Assembly (NCBI GenBank): GCA_029782145.1
Contig: JAKOVH010000016.1
Span: forward strand, 496,001 to 560,000
Reading direction: 5' to 3'
DNA length: 64,000 nt
Source of the DNA: Actinomycetes bacterium
GTDB taxonomy: Bacteria; Actinomycetota; Acidimicrobiia; Acidimicrobiales; Acidimicrobilacustridaceae
Made by a program: the position numbers and the translations under genes. This document shows, in pieces, positions 1-8,906 of this stretch (positions are counted from its first letter, which is position 1; each line of letters opens with the position of its first letter). Under the pieces are notes generated by a model. It saw nothing but the letters and a program-made list of their open reading frames with translations. It ran no database searches and had not been told where the DNA came from.

Positions 1-1461
1 GCGGTGCATGGCGCCGTCGGCGTCGGCCCACGTGACGGTGACCTGGTCGCCACCGGCGTGGTCCGACAGCGCCGACACGAGCTCGTCGGCGGTCTCGATG
101 GCGGTGCCGTCGAGGGCGACGATCGTGTCGCCGGCGGCCAGGCCGGCCTTGGCCGCCGGGCTTCCCGCCTGCACGCCCACGACCTCGGCCCCGCCGCCGA
201 TGCCCTCCTGCACCTGCACGCCGAGGAACCCGCCGGTGCTCGTCGAGCCGTTGGCGCCCGAGCCGGCGGCGCCGTTGCCGTCCTTGCTCAGCTGCTCGGC
301 GATCGACCGCGCCTTGTTGATGGGGATGGCGTAGCCCTCGCCGCCGCCGGAGCCGCCGCTGAAGCGGCGCATGGGCCCGGTCATGCCGGCGCTGGCCGCT
401 GCGGCGGTGTTCATGCCGACCACCTTGCCGCTGGTGTCGACGAGCGGGCCGCCGGAGTCGCCGGGCACGACGTTGGCGTCGACCTGGATCATCTCGGTCA
501 GGGTCTCGGCGTTGCTGCCGTCCTGGTCGGAGGCCGTGATCTGCTGGTCCAGCGCGGTGACCCGGCCGGTGGCCACGCTGGGCGTGCCCCCTCGCCCGCC
601 GGCGTTGCCGATGGCCGCCACCTGGTCGCCCACCTCGAGGCCGTCGGAGTCGCCGATGGGGATGGTGGTGAGGTCCTGAGCGCCGGAGAGACGGAGGACG
701 GCGACGTCGTCGTTGGGGTCGGTGCCGACGACCGAGGCGCGGTAGCTCTCGCCGGTGCTCACCACGGTCACGACGATCTCCGAGGCGCCCTCGACGACGT
801 GGTTGTTGGTCAGCACCTCGCCGTCGGCGCTGAGCACCATGCCCGTGCCGGCCCCGACGCCCTGCGGCATCCGGCTGGTGATGTCGACGACGCCGGGGTT
901 CACCGCCGCCGCCACCTCGCTCCAGCTCGACATCGAGCCCGTCGAGCCCGAGCCGCTGCTCTGCGAGCCCGCCGAGCCCGAGCCGTCGGTGCCGGGCGCC
1001 TGGCTCGTGGCGCCGCCCGACCGGCCGGTGGATCCCTGGCTGGCCGAGGACGGGGCCGATGCGCTGTCGGTCGAACGGGTCAGGACGGTGCGCGACGCCA
1101 GGCCACCTGCGGCCGCACCGACCACGAGGGCCAGCACCAGGGCGACGACCAGCCACAGGCGTGTCGACGGCCCCCTCGAGCCCTCCGAGGGCGCCCCCGA
1201 ACCTGCGCCGTGCGGGAAGGCCGGTGGCTGCAGCGGCGGTCCCATCGGTGCCCCGCCGGGGGCCGGGCCCCACGTGGGAGGCGTTGGGGGCGGTGGGGGC
1301 GGCGGGGGCGGCCCGACGGGCGCGGCCCACGGCGGGGGCGGGCCGGCGGGAGTGGCCGGCGCCGGCCACTGCGGCTGGGTCGGCCAGTCCGACGGCGTCG
1401 GCGGCTGCGGAGCGGTCGGAGGCTCCGAGGGGAACCGGTCCTGGTCGAAGGGGCTCGGCAT
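1..1461 (-). CDS. HtrA/DegP-like membrane-anchored serine protease with PDZ domain (3' end beyond window)
   Basis: Translating the minus strand from the ATG at 1461 gives about 487 residues without a stop, so the C-terminus lies outside the window. Residues 1-100 are proline-rich and probably cytoplasmic. A single membrane helix lies near 102-123, followed by a Ser/Gly/Thr linker. The trypsin-like S1C domain has the triad His in LTNNHVVEG (~221), Asp in DPNDDVAVL (~251) and Ser in PGDSGGPL (~336). A PDZ domain starts near 410 (GFLGVQVQEG). This is the usual actinobacterial layout for an extracytoplasmic quality-control protease. Long plus-strand frames over this gene are shadows. Confidence 0.9.
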   Translation of the reverse strand, partial: MPSPFDQDRFPSEPPTAPQPPTPSDWPTQPQWPAPATPAGPPPPWAAPVGPPPPPPPPPTPPTWGPAPGGAPMGPPLQPPAFPHGAGSGAPSEGSRGPSTRLWLVVALVLALVVGAAAGGLASRTVLTRSTDSASAPSSASQGSTGRSGGATSQAPGTDGSGSAGSQSSGSGSTGSMSSWSEVAAAVNPGVVDITSRMPQGVGAGTGMVLSADGEVLTNNHVVEGASEIVVTVVSTGESYRASVVGTDPNDDVAVLRLSGAQDLTTIPIGDSDGLEVGDQVAAIGNAGGRGGTPSVATGRVTALDQQITASDQDGSNAETLTEMIQVDANVVPGDSGGPLVDTSGKVVGMNTAAAASAGMTGPMRRFSGGSGGGEGYAIPINKARSIAEQLSKDGNGAAGSGANGSTSTGGFLGVQVQEGIGGGAEVVGVQAGSPAAKAGLAAGDTIVALDGTAIETADELVSALSDHAGGDQVTVTWADADGAMHR

Positions 1462-1621
1462 GGCAGGTCCTGTGGTCCGTGGTGGCGCGGCGTGGGTGGG
1501 CGCCGCCTTCACCGACAACTCAAGCCGTTTGCCGCGAAAGGGGACCGAAACGTCGACGTGGCCAAGAGGTGACGCCCGGCACCGCCCATGGTGCCACGTC
1601 CGTCGGGCGCTCCGCCCGGGG

Positions 1622-2377
1622 TCATGGCTCGCTCAGCGCGATCAGCAGCACCGGCACCGGCGTGCGCCCGATCACCTCGCGCACCACGACGCCCCGCCCG
1701 GGTGCGGCCGACTGGTGCCAGCCCATGGCCAGCACGTCGGGCCGGAGGTCGTCGCAGGCGGCGAGGATCTCGTCGGCCGGGCGCCCGATGCGGGTGGCCA
1801 TCCGGGCGTGGGGCGCCCCCGGGCAGTAGCGGGCGAGGAACTCGTCGGCGTAGGCCTCGGTGTCGTACTCGACGTGATCGGAGAACGACGGGATCGAGTC
1901 CACGTCGTCGACGTGCACCACGAACAGCTCGAGTTGCGACGCCTCGACGAGCTCCACCGTGCGCTGCAGGTGGCGGGGCGAGCGAGCGGTGCCCTCCATG
2001 GCCACCACGACCCTCCGGATGGTCGGGGCCGGCCGGGCCTCGGGCGGCACCAGGACGACCGGCTTGGGGGTGGCGGCGGCCACCGCCTCGGCCAGGGGGC
2101 GCAGCGGCGGCGTGGCGGCGGCGCCTCGGGTGCCGAGCACGAGGGCCACGGTCCCGGGATCGTCCGCCGCTCGTCGCAGGTGGTCGACGGGGTCGCCGAG
2201 GGCCACCGTCAGCGGCACCCCCGCGGCACCGGCCTCCACCTCGTAGGACCCGTGGGGCTCGGCGTCGGTGCGCACGGCGCTGACCCGGGCGCCGAACACC
2301 GGCCCCAGGGCCAACGCCGTGCGTAGCACCGGCCGGGCGGTCGTCGGCGTGTCGAGGGCGGCGACGATGGTGCTCAT
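1622..2377 (-). CDS. Universal stress protein, UspA family (tandem-domain size)
   Basis: The protein is 251 residues from the ATG at 2377. It starts MSTIVAALDTP, the typical first strand of a Usp fold, and has a second half beginning RRVVVAMEGT, so two Usp-like domains are present. The second domain ends in the family pattern VLAMGWHQS...VVREVIGRTPVPVLLI. The start overlaps the stop of the upstream glycoside phosphorylase by four bases, so the two are probably translated together. A role in stress or starvation is inferred from the family; the ligand is unknown. Confidence 0.85.
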   Translation of the reverse strand: MSTIVAALDTPTTARPVLRTALALGPVFGARVSAVRTDAEPHGSYEVEAGAAGVPLTVALGDPVDHLRRAADDPGTVALVLGTRGAAATPPLRPLAEAVAAATPKPVVLVPPEARPAPTIRRVVVAMEGTARSPRHLQRTVELVEASQLELFVVHVDDVDSIPSFSDHVEYDTEAYADEFLARYCPGAPHARMATRIGRPADEILAACDDLRPDVLAMGWHQSAAPGRGVVVREVIGRTPVPVLLIALSEP

Positions 2378-4596
2378 CCGACGCGCTCCCAGCGTCGCCC
2401 GGACCGGATGAACTCGAGGTCGTCGGGGCCGGCGGTGTGGGGCTGGCCGCCGACCAGCACGGCGGCCAGCGGCTCGGCCCGCACCGCCAGGCGCGATGCG
2501 CTGCAGTGCAGTTGCACCCTGGCGCCGCGGAACCGCAGCCGCACCTCCAGGGCCCGCCACTGCGGCGGCACCCGCGGGTCGATCTCGAGGCGCCCCCGGC
2601 GCGGCCGCACGCCGGCGAAGCCGTACACGAGGGCCTGCCACAGGCTGCCCATGGTCGCCAGGTGGAGGCCGCCGGCGGTCGTCCCGGTGAGGTCGTCGAG
2701 GTCCATGCGGGCCGCCAGCCGCAGCGACGCCAGCGCGTCGTCGTAGTTGCGGGCCCGAGCGAACAACGACGCGTGGATCCCGGGCGAGAGCGAGCTGCCG
2801 TGCGCGGTGCGAGGCTCGTAGAAGCGCAGGTTCGGCTCCAACGAGCCCTCGTGCACCTCGTCGGGCAGCAGGTGGTGGAGCATGAGGACGTCGGCCTGTT
2901 TGACCACCTGCGCCGACCGGACGGTCTCAAGGCCGAGCAGCAGGTCCGCGGCGATCGGCCGACGGGGCGCCACCTGCTCGATCACGATCGGCTCCATGCG
3001 GTGGAAGCCGGCGCACTGCTCGTAGATGCCGGTGTTGTCGTCGTAGCCGTCGACGAGGCGGTCGGCGGTGTCCCGCCAGGCGACGACCTCCTGCGCGGTG
3101 ACGTTGGGTGCCCCGCCCGGGTTGGCCTCGACCGCCTCGGCCGCCAGGCGCAGGTTCCAGCGGGCGGCCACGTTGGTGAAGGCGTTGTCGTCGACCGGTT
3201 CGTGGTACTCGTCGGGGCCGATCACGCCGTAGATGTGGGCCCGGCCGCCGGTGTCGCGCCGGACCCGCGACCTCCAGAAGCGGGCGGTCTCGACCCACAG
3301 CCGCAGCCCCGGTCCCCGCTCGAACTCGGTGTCGCCGGACCAGTCGACGTAGGTGCGGGCCGCCCACGCCACCTGGGCCACGATGTGGTCCTCGAGCTGG
3401 CCGGTGCGGATGGGCACGAGCCGCCCGGTGCGGTCGCGGGCCGAGGTGGGGGTGACGTCGTAGCCGGTGTGGGCGGACTCCCACGGGAAGCGGGCCCCGG
3501 CTCGGCCCCGGGCACGGGCGATCTCCAGCGCGGCCGGCAGCCGCCGGAGCCGGTACTCGAGCATCGCCCGGGCCGCGGCCGGGTGGGTGGCGGCCAGGAA
3601 CGGCAGGGTGAAGGTGTCGGCGTCCCAGAACACGTGGCCGCGGTACGCCTCCCCGGTCAGGCCCCGAGCGCCCACCGCCGCCTCGCCGTCGTCGCCGACC
3701 GACGCCATGAGGTGGAACAGCGCGAAGCGCACGGCGAGCTGCAGCTCGTCGTCGCCGTGCACGGCGATGTCGGCGTCTGCCCAGCGCGCCGCCCAGGCGG
3801 CCGCGTGCTCGGACCGCAACCGGTCGAACCCGACGTCGGCGGCGTGCCGGGCCCGCCGGCACGCCACCGAGGGATCGAGCGGGCCGTCGGCGTGCGCGGC
3901 GTAGGCGATCACCCGGTCGACGGCCCGAGCGTGCCGCTCGCCGCCGGCCTGGTCGTCGGCGCCGTCGGGGCCGGGGGGCTCGGGCGCCGTCTCCACGGCG
4001 GCGGCCACCATGGCGCCGCCGTGGGGGCCGTCGGCGCTCGCCGTCATCCACTCCACGCCGTGGTCGCGGCCCGTGGCCGACACCGCCCCGCCGGTGGAGG
4101 GTACGAGCAGGGGGCCCTGCCCGGCGACGAGGCCGACGGTGCGCAGCACCCGGATGCCGGGGTGGGCCAGGTCGGCGAAGCGCACCGTCCGCACCGGGCC
4201 GGCGGGCGTGTGGAAGTGCTCGTGCAGGAGGCCGGTGCGCAGGTCGAGCACCCGGTGCAGCGGCGCGCCGGCCGCCAGCTCGCACGGGAGGTGGAAGCCG
4301 ACGGGGCCGGGCAGCAGGTGGGTGGCCGGCCCGTCGCCGGTGTAGACGCCGCTCGCCACCGCCCATCGCCGTGGGCCGGTGTGCTCGGCGAGGGTGCCGC
4401 CGGCCGTGCCGACCTGGCCGTCGGCGAGGGAGAGCAAGGCCTGCCGCGCCGGCTCCAGCTCCTGGTCGAACCCCTCGAGCCCGAGGCACCACCGCGGGTC
4501 GAGCTCGACCTCGGGGAGGGGATCGGCGCACCGCTCGGGACTCCCGGCCATCCCCGACACCCTGCGACGACCGCTGTGGGAGCGCAAGGGGTCCAT
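2374..4596 (-). CDS. Glycoside hydrolase family 65 protein (trehalose/maltose/kojibiose phosphorylase type)
   Basis: The protein has 740 residues, slightly short of the 750-790 usual for GH65. The N-terminal beta-sandwich begins around EGFDQELEPARQALLSLADG. The (alpha/alpha)6 barrel carries HVFWDADTFTLPF, RFPWESAHTGYD and GPDEYHEPVDDNAF, where the Glu of GPDEYH is the family's general acid. The C-terminus ends in the small beta domain. Family enzymes split alpha-linked glucose disaccharides with phosphate; the exact sugar cannot be read from sequence. The gene is followed by an overlapping universal-stress gene, which suggests a link between storage sugar and stress. A start at the later ATG (MAGSPERC) is also possible. 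Confidence 0.85.
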   Translation of the reverse strand: MDPLRSHSGRRRVSGMAGSPERCADPLPEVELDPRWCLGLEGFDQELEPARQALLSLADGQVGTAGGTLAEHTGPRRWAVASGVYTGDGPATHLLPGPVGFHLPCELAAGAPLHRVLDLRTGLLHEHFHTPAGPVRTVRFADLAHPGIRVLRTVGLVAGQGPLLVPSTGGAVSATGRDHGVEWMTASADGPHGGAMVAAAVETAPEPPGPDGADDQAGGERHARAVDRVIAYAAHADGPLDPSVACRRARHAADVGFDRLRSEHAAAWAARWADADIAVHGDDELQLAVRFALFHLMASVGDDGEAAVGARGLTGEAYRGHVFWDADTFTLPFLAATHPAAARAMLEYRLRRLPAALEIARARGRAGARFPWESAHTGYDVTPTSARDRTGRLVPIRTGQLEDHIVAQVAWAARTYVDWSGDTEFERGPGLRLWVETARFWRSRVRRDTGGRAHIYGVIGPDEYHEPVDDNAFTNVAARWNLRLAAEAVEANPGGAPNVTAQEVVAWRDTADRLVDGYDDNTGIYEQCAGFHRMEPIVIEQVAPRRPIAADLLLGLETVRSAQVVKQADVLMLHHLLPDEVHEGSLEPNLRFYEPRTAHGSSLSPGIHASLFARARNYDDALASLRLAARMDLDDLTGTTAGGLHLATMGSLWQALVYGFAGVRPRRGRLEIDPRVPPQWRALEVRLRFRGARVQLHCSASRLAVRAEPLAAVLVGGQPHTAGPDDLEFIRSGRRWERVG

Positions 4597-4626
4597 CGGG
4601 GACCGGGCCGCTGCTGGAGTGGCTGG

Positions 4627-5259
4627 CTAGGGCCGGAGCAGCTTGAGCACCAGCTCGACGGTGCGCTCGAGGGGACGGTCGCGCTCGACGACGGTCGGCA
4701 CCAGGGTGCGGGCGAGGATGGCGCCGAGGAGCACGTCGAACACGTCGTCGCGCTCCACGGTGGGATCGACGCTGCCGGGTGGGGCGGCGCGCAGGATGTC
4801 GAGGAACTGGGGGCGGGCCGAGATGGGCAGCCACTCCTCGGCGCTGCGGGCATCGCCGCTCGTCTGGTAGTGGGCGAGCAGCCCCGGCATGGCGGCGCGG
4901 GCGGCGGGGGAACACCAGCTGGCGGCGAAGGCCCGCACGAAGCGGCGCACGTCGCGGACGAGGTCGCCGGTGGGCGGTGCGCTCGTGACGGCGAGCACGG
5001 GGGACACGGCGTCCTCGATCAGCTGCACCCGCGACGGCCAGCGCCGGTAGAGGGCCGAGGTGTGCAGACCGGACCGGTCGGCGACGGCCTGCATGGTGGT
5101 GCCCTCGAAGCCGACCTCGGCCAGCAGCTCGAGCGCCGCGGCGAGGGCCCGCTGGTCGATGTCGGCGTGGCGGGGGCGCCCGGCCCGGCGGGGAGCGGCG
5201 GTGGGCGTCACGACGGTTCGCACCTGGACCTCGCCACCGTGCGGCACCGCAGCCCGCAT
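4627..5259 (-). CDS. TetR-family transcriptional regulator
   Basis: The protein has 210 residues from the ATG at 5259. That ATG is preceded by GAGGAG at good spacing; two GTGs just upstream are weaker starts. The N-terminal helix-turn-helix is GFEGTTMQAVADRSGLHTSALYRRW, the classic TetR layout, followed by an all-helical ligand domain. It is divergent from the SDR/EthD catabolic cluster starting at 5365, with about 100 bp between, so it probably represses that cluster and itself. No clean palindrome was recognised in the shared spacer. Confidence 0.88.
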   Translation of the reverse strand: MRAAVPHGGEVQVRTVVTPTAAPRRAGRPRHADIDQRALAAALELLAEVGFEGTTMQAVADRSGLHTSALYRRWPSRVQLIEDAVSPVLAVTSAPPTGDLVRDVRRFVRAFAASWCSPAARAAMPGLLAHYQTSGDARSAEEWLPISARPQFLDILRAAPPGSVDPTVERDDVFDVLLGAILARTLVPTVVERDRPLERTVELVLKLLRP

Positions 5260-5364
5260 CACCACTCCTCAGTGCAGCTCTTCAATACAGTAGGCTCTCT
5301 CCCGTAATGGTAGGGCCAGGCGTCCGGGGGCCGCCCGCGCGAAGGTCCGACCTGGGGGGATGGC

Positions 5365-6168
5365 ATGACCGAGGGGACGAGGACGTCGTTCGCCGACGCC
5401 TACGGGCCGTGGGCGGTGGTCGCCGGCGCCTCCGACGGCACCGGCGCCGCGCTCGCTCGTGAGCTCGGCCGGCGGGGGGTGAACGTCGTGTTGGTCGCCC
5501 GCCGGCGGGCGCTGCTGGAGGAGCTGGCGGCCGAGCTGCCCGTCGACACCCGCGTCGTCGCGCTCGACCTGAGCGCCGACGACGCCGCCGAGTCGTTGGC
5601 CTCCGCCACGGCCGACCTCGAGGTCGGCCTGGTGGTCTTCAACGCCGGCGCTGACGCCCACGGCACCACGTTCCTCGAGCAGCCGATCGACGACCTGCGC
5701 GGGTTGATCCGCCGCAACTGCACGACGGTGATGGAGACCTGCCACCGCTTCGGTGCGCCGATGGTGGCCCGGGGCCGGGGCGGCCTGGTGCTCGTGACCT
5801 CCGGTGCCGCCTGGGCCGGCGGCAGCCACGTGGCGGCCTACGGCGCCACCAAGGCGTTCGACCTGGTGCTGGCCGAGAGCCTGTGGGCCGAGTGGCACCA
5901 CGCCGGCGTCGACGTCCTCGCCCTCGTGCTCGGCGCCACCGACACCCCGTCGCTGCGGCGGCTGCTCGAGCGCCACGGCGGCAGCTTCGGCGAGCTGGCC
6001 GACCCCGACGACGTCGCCGTGGAGGCCCTCGACCACCTGGCCGACGGTCCCAGCTGGATCTACGGCTTCCCCGATCCCACCGGCGCCTCACCCCTGGGCG
6101 CCCTGCCCCGTCGCCAGGCGGTCGAGCTGCTGAGCATGGGCTCCGCGGCCATGCACCGCGACACCTGA
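5365..6168 (+). CDS. Short-chain dehydrogenase/reductase (SDR)
   Basis: The protein has 267 residues with a classical SDR plan. The nucleotide-binding GASDGTG is near residue 21, NAG near 91, the catalytic Ser lies in VTSGAAW and the YxxxK motif in AAYGATK. It opens a four-gene plus-strand cluster (SDR, EthD-like, SDR, DapB-like) and is divergent from a TetR gene. The family oxidises or reduces an alcohol/ketone with NAD(P)(H). The substrate is unknown; the neighbours suggest breakdown of a hydrophobic or terpenoid/steroid-like compound. Confidence 0.88.
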   Translation: MTEGTRTSFADAYGPWAVVAGASDGTGAALARELGRRGVNVVLVARRRALLEELAAELPVDTRVVALDLSADDAAESLASATADLEVGLVVFNAGADAHGTTFLEQPIDDLRGLIRRNCTTVMETCHRFGAPMVARGRGGLVLVTSGAAWAGGSHVAAYGATKAFDLVLAESLWAEWHHAGVDVLALVLGATDTPSLRRLLERHGGSFGELADPDDVAVEALDHLADGPSWIYGFPDPTGASPLGALPRRQAVELLSMGSAAMHRDT

Positions 6169-6185
6169 CCCGACGTGGAGGCCGC

Positions 6186-6908
6186 GTGACCGTCGACCCC
6201 GATGCCGTCCCCGACCTGAGCCGTACGAGGGTCCAGCTGCTGTTGCGCACCAGCGGGCCCGGCGCGCTCGAGCCGGCGCTGGTCCTGCTGGCCGAGGCGG
6301 CCGCCGAGGGCCTCGACCCCTCGGTCGCGGTGGCCGTGCTGGAGCAGATCCCCGACGATCCTTTCCCGGCGAACAACCCCGGAGGTCGCCCGTTCGCCGC
6401 CGTGCTCGACCTCGACGGTCCCGCCGGGTCGCTCGCGGTCGACCGGGCGGAGGCCGCGCTCGCGGACGGGCTGGCCCCGGTCCTGGCCCTGGTCGATCCG
6501 GAGGCGTCCACCGCGGTGGTGGGCGCGCCTCAGGCCGTGATCCCGGGCCCTCGGTGCGCCCTGCGGTACCTCTACGCCATGCGGCGGAGGGACGACCTGT
6601 CGCACGACGCCTACCTCGACCACTACTTCCACCATCACTCGTCGTTCTCGTTCCACCTGCACGGCATCCGCGCCTACACCCAGGTGCACGTCGACCCCGA
6701 GGCCTCGGCCGAGCTGGCCCAGCGTCTGGGGCTCGGCGTCGAGCCCCTCGACAGCGTCACCGAGCTCACCTTCGACACGGTCGAAGGCTTCTTCGCCGGT
6801 GTCACACCGCAGGCCGCGGCGGCCGGCGAGGACGAGCTGCGCTTCGTCGACCGCGAGCGCTCGGTGTCGTTCTGCTCGACCGACCGGACCGTCCGGGCCC
6901 CGGCCTGA
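6186..6908 (+). CDS. EthD-domain-like protein of catabolic cluster
   Basis: The start is the GTG at 6186, preceded by GGAGG; it gives 240 residues. The central part, LRYLYAMRRRDDLSHDAYLDHYFHHH written in two overlapping pieces, matches the EthD/ferredoxin-like fold (RR..l...eF..Hw..H). EthD proteins accompany oxidative degradation systems, often with unclear chemistry. The gene sits 17 bp after the first SDR and 27 bp before the second, so one transcript is likely. The N-terminal 100 residues may be a second, degenerate copy of the same fold. Confidence 0.7.
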   Translation: MTVDPDAVPDLSRTRVQLLLRTSGPGALEPALVLLAEAAAEGLDPSVAVAVLEQIPDDPFPANNPGGRPFAAVLDLDGPAGSLAVDRAEAALADGLAPVLALVDPEASTAVVGAPQAVIPGPRCALRYLYAMRRRDDLSHDAYLDHYFHHHSSFSFHLHGIRAYTQVHVDPEASAELAQRLGLGVEPLDSVTELTFDTVEGFFAGVTPQAAAAGEDELRFVDRERSVSFCSTDRTVRAPA

Positions 6909-6935
6909 TCGCCCGCGCCCCACGAGAGGAGCCCG

Positions 6936-7706
6936 ATGTTCGAAGAGGGAAGCGTCGCCGTCGTCACCGGCGCCGGCCCCGGCATGGGCCGCGCCGTCGC
7001 TGTGGGCTTCGCCCGCCACGGTGTCGACGTCGTGCTCGCCGCCCGCCGCCGGGAGCGGCTCGAGGCGGTGGCCGAGGAGGTGCGCCGGCTGGGCCGTGAG
7101 GCGGTGGTCGTGCCGGCCGACCTGGCCCGGCGCGACGACTGCCGGGCCGTGGTCGACGCCGCGAAGGAGCGCTTCGGGCGCATCGACCACCTGGTGCAGA
7201 ACGGCCACCACCCCGGCGACTGGGCGCGGGTGGCCGACGCCGACCCCGACGCCTGGCAGCAGGTCTTCGACGTCAACTTCTTCGGTGCCCTGCACCTGGT
7301 GCAGGCGGCGGTGCCGGTGATGGCGCAGGGCTCCTCGATCGTGCTGGTCAACTCCGGCGCCGCGCTGCGCAACCCCCCGACCATGGGCGCCTACGCCGCG
7401 TCCAAGGCGGCCCTGGCCAGCCTGGTGCGCACCGCGGCGCTCGAGCTCGGACCGAAGATCCGGGTGAACGGCATCTTCCTCGGGCCGGTGACGGGGGAGA
7501 GCCTCGACGCCGGGGCGAGGGCCACCGCCGAGGGGCAGGGCATCACCGAGGAGGAGTTCTTCCGCCAGCGGGCCCAGGAGCTCCCCATCCGCCAGATCCC
7601 CACCCCGGAGCAGTGCGCCGGGTCGGTGCTGTTCTTCTGCTCGAGCCTGGCCGAGCCCGTCACCGGCCAGCACCTGTCGGTCAACGGCGGCCAGTGGGTC
7701 ACCTGA
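6936..7706 (+). CDS. SDR family oxidoreductase (FabG-like)
   Basis: The protein has 256 residues. It shows the cofactor motif VTGAGPGMG, Ser in LVNSGAA, YAASK as the active-site Tyr/Lys, and the C-terminal TGQHLSVNGGQWV typical of FabG-type enzymes. The usual NNAG motif is replaced by VQNGHH near residue 88, an unusual variant that may affect the cofactor or substrate site. A ribosome site (GAGAGG) precedes the ATG. It is the third gene of the TetR-linked cluster. Confidence 0.88.
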   Translation: MFEEGSVAVVTGAGPGMGRAVAVGFARHGVDVVLAARRRERLEAVAEEVRRLGREAVVVPADLARRDDCRAVVDAAKERFGRIDHLVQNGHHPGDWARVADADPDAWQQVFDVNFFGALHLVQAAVPVMAQGSSIVLVNSGAALRNPPTMGAYAASKAALASLVRTAALELGPKIRVNGIFLGPVTGESLDAGARATAEGQGITEEEFFRQRAQELPIRQIPTPEQCAGSVLFFCSSLAEPVTGQHLSVNGGQWVT

Positions 7707-7790
7707 GCCCGTCGCCCCGCCCCGCCTCCCCGCCCCGCCTCACCGTCCCGCTCCCGCTGCCCCGGCCCGCCGGACCCGAGAGGAACCGCC

Positions 7791-8879
7791 ATGTCCCGCA
7801 ACCCCTACCGCGTCGTGCAATGGGCCACCGGCTCGATCGGCCAGATCGCCATCCGCCACTTCGTCGACAACCCCGTCTACGAGCTCGTGGGCGTGCACGT
7901 CACCAACCCCGACAAGGTGGGCAGGGACGCAGGCGACCTGGCCGGCATCCCCGCCACTGGTGTGCTGGCCACGGGCGACGTCGACGCGGTCGTCGCCCTG
8001 CGGCCCGACTGCGTGATGTACGCGCCGCTCCACGCCGATGTCGACGACCTGTGCCGGCTGCTGGCGGCGGGCATCAACGTGGTGACGCCGGTGGGGTTCG
8101 TGTACCCGACGCCGAGGTCCGCAGCCGGCTTCGAGCGCCTCCGGGCCGCGTGCGCCGAGGGCGGCTCGAGCTTCCACGGCACCGGCATCCACCCCGGCTT
8201 CTCGGGCGACCTGCTGCCGTTGGTGTTCTCCCGGCTCTTCACCCGCATCGACCAGGTGCAGGTGCGCGAGACCGCCGACTTCTCGCTCCACCCGTCGAAG
8301 GCCATGCAGGACGCCCTCGGCTTCGGCCGCGACCCGGTCGCCGCGGTCGAGGACCCGGCGCCGCTCGTGACCACCATGGAGGCGATCTTCGAGCAGTCGA
8401 TGACGATGGTGGCCGAGGGCCTCGGCTGCACGGTCGAGCGGTTCACCATGGACTTCGACGTGGCCACGGCGACGCGCGACCTCCACGTCCGCTCCGGCAC
8501 CATCCCCGCCGGCACCGTGGGCGGCATGCGCTTCGTGTGGACGGCGTGGGTCGACGGCCGCCCCTTGGTGGTGTTCCGCACCTTCTGGAAGATGGACGAC
8601 GACCTCGAGCCCGACTGGGGCTACGGCTCGATCAAGTACAGCTGCGTGATCGAGGGCGACCCGTCGATCGAGGTGAGCTTCGAGTCGGCCCACCACCACC
8701 CCGACGGCGACGAGGGCTACTGGGGCCGGGTGTGGACCGCCATGAACACGGTCAACGCCATCCCCGACGTGTGCGACGCGGCGCCGGGCGTGCTGACCCA
8801 CCTCGACCTGCCGTTCGTGCGACCCCGGGGCCTCGTGCGGCACCGCTCTGCCGACTTCGGCGAGCCGCAGGGGGTGTGA
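7791..8879 (+). CDS. NAD(P)-dependent oxidoreductase with dihydrodipicolinate reductase-like N-terminus
   Basis: The protein has 362 residues and begins with the Rossmann signature YRVVQWATGSIGQ. This is typical of the DapB-like group that includes 2,4-diaminopentanoate dehydrogenase and many uncharacterised actinobacterial enzymes of catabolic clusters. GTGIHPGFSGDLLPL is a conserved block of this group. The spacer before it (7707-7790) is unusually rich in CCCCGCC repeats. It is the last gene of the plus-strand cluster and faces the LLM oxidoreductase at 8907. The substrate is unknown. Confidence 0.8.
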   Translation: MSRNPYRVVQWATGSIGQIAIRHFVDNPVYELVGVHVTNPDKVGRDAGDLAGIPATGVLATGDVDAVVALRPDCVMYAPLHADVDDLCRLLAAGINVVTPVGFVYPTPRSAAGFERLRAACAEGGSSFHGTGIHPGFSGDLLPLVFSRLFTRIDQVQVRETADFSLHPSKAMQDALGFGRDPVAAVEDPAPLVTTMEAIFEQSMTMVAEGLGCTVERFTMDFDVATATRDLHVRSGTIPAGTVGGMRFVWTAWVDGRPLVVFRTFWKMDDDLEPDWGYGSIKYSCVIEGDPSIEVSFESAHHHPDGDEGYWGRVWTAMNTVNAIPDVCDAAPGVLTHLDLPFVRPRGLVRHRSADFGEPQGV

Positions 8880-8906
8880 CGAGCCGGCCGGCGCTGCGTC
8901 GGGCGG

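Noticed and set aside
4..1572. Long plus-strand frame of 522 codons at the window start
   Set aside because: It is antisense to the HtrA-like protease; the translation is Gly/Arg/Ala-rich with no domain, as expected for a shadow in GC-rich DNA.
2437..5307. Very long plus-strand frame (956 codons) over the GH65 and TetR genes
   Set aside because: Low-complexity translation antisense to two well-supported genes.
5266..5364. Operator for the TetR gene in the divergent spacer
   Set aside because: No clean palindrome was seen; repeated TAG/GTA words are too short to call.
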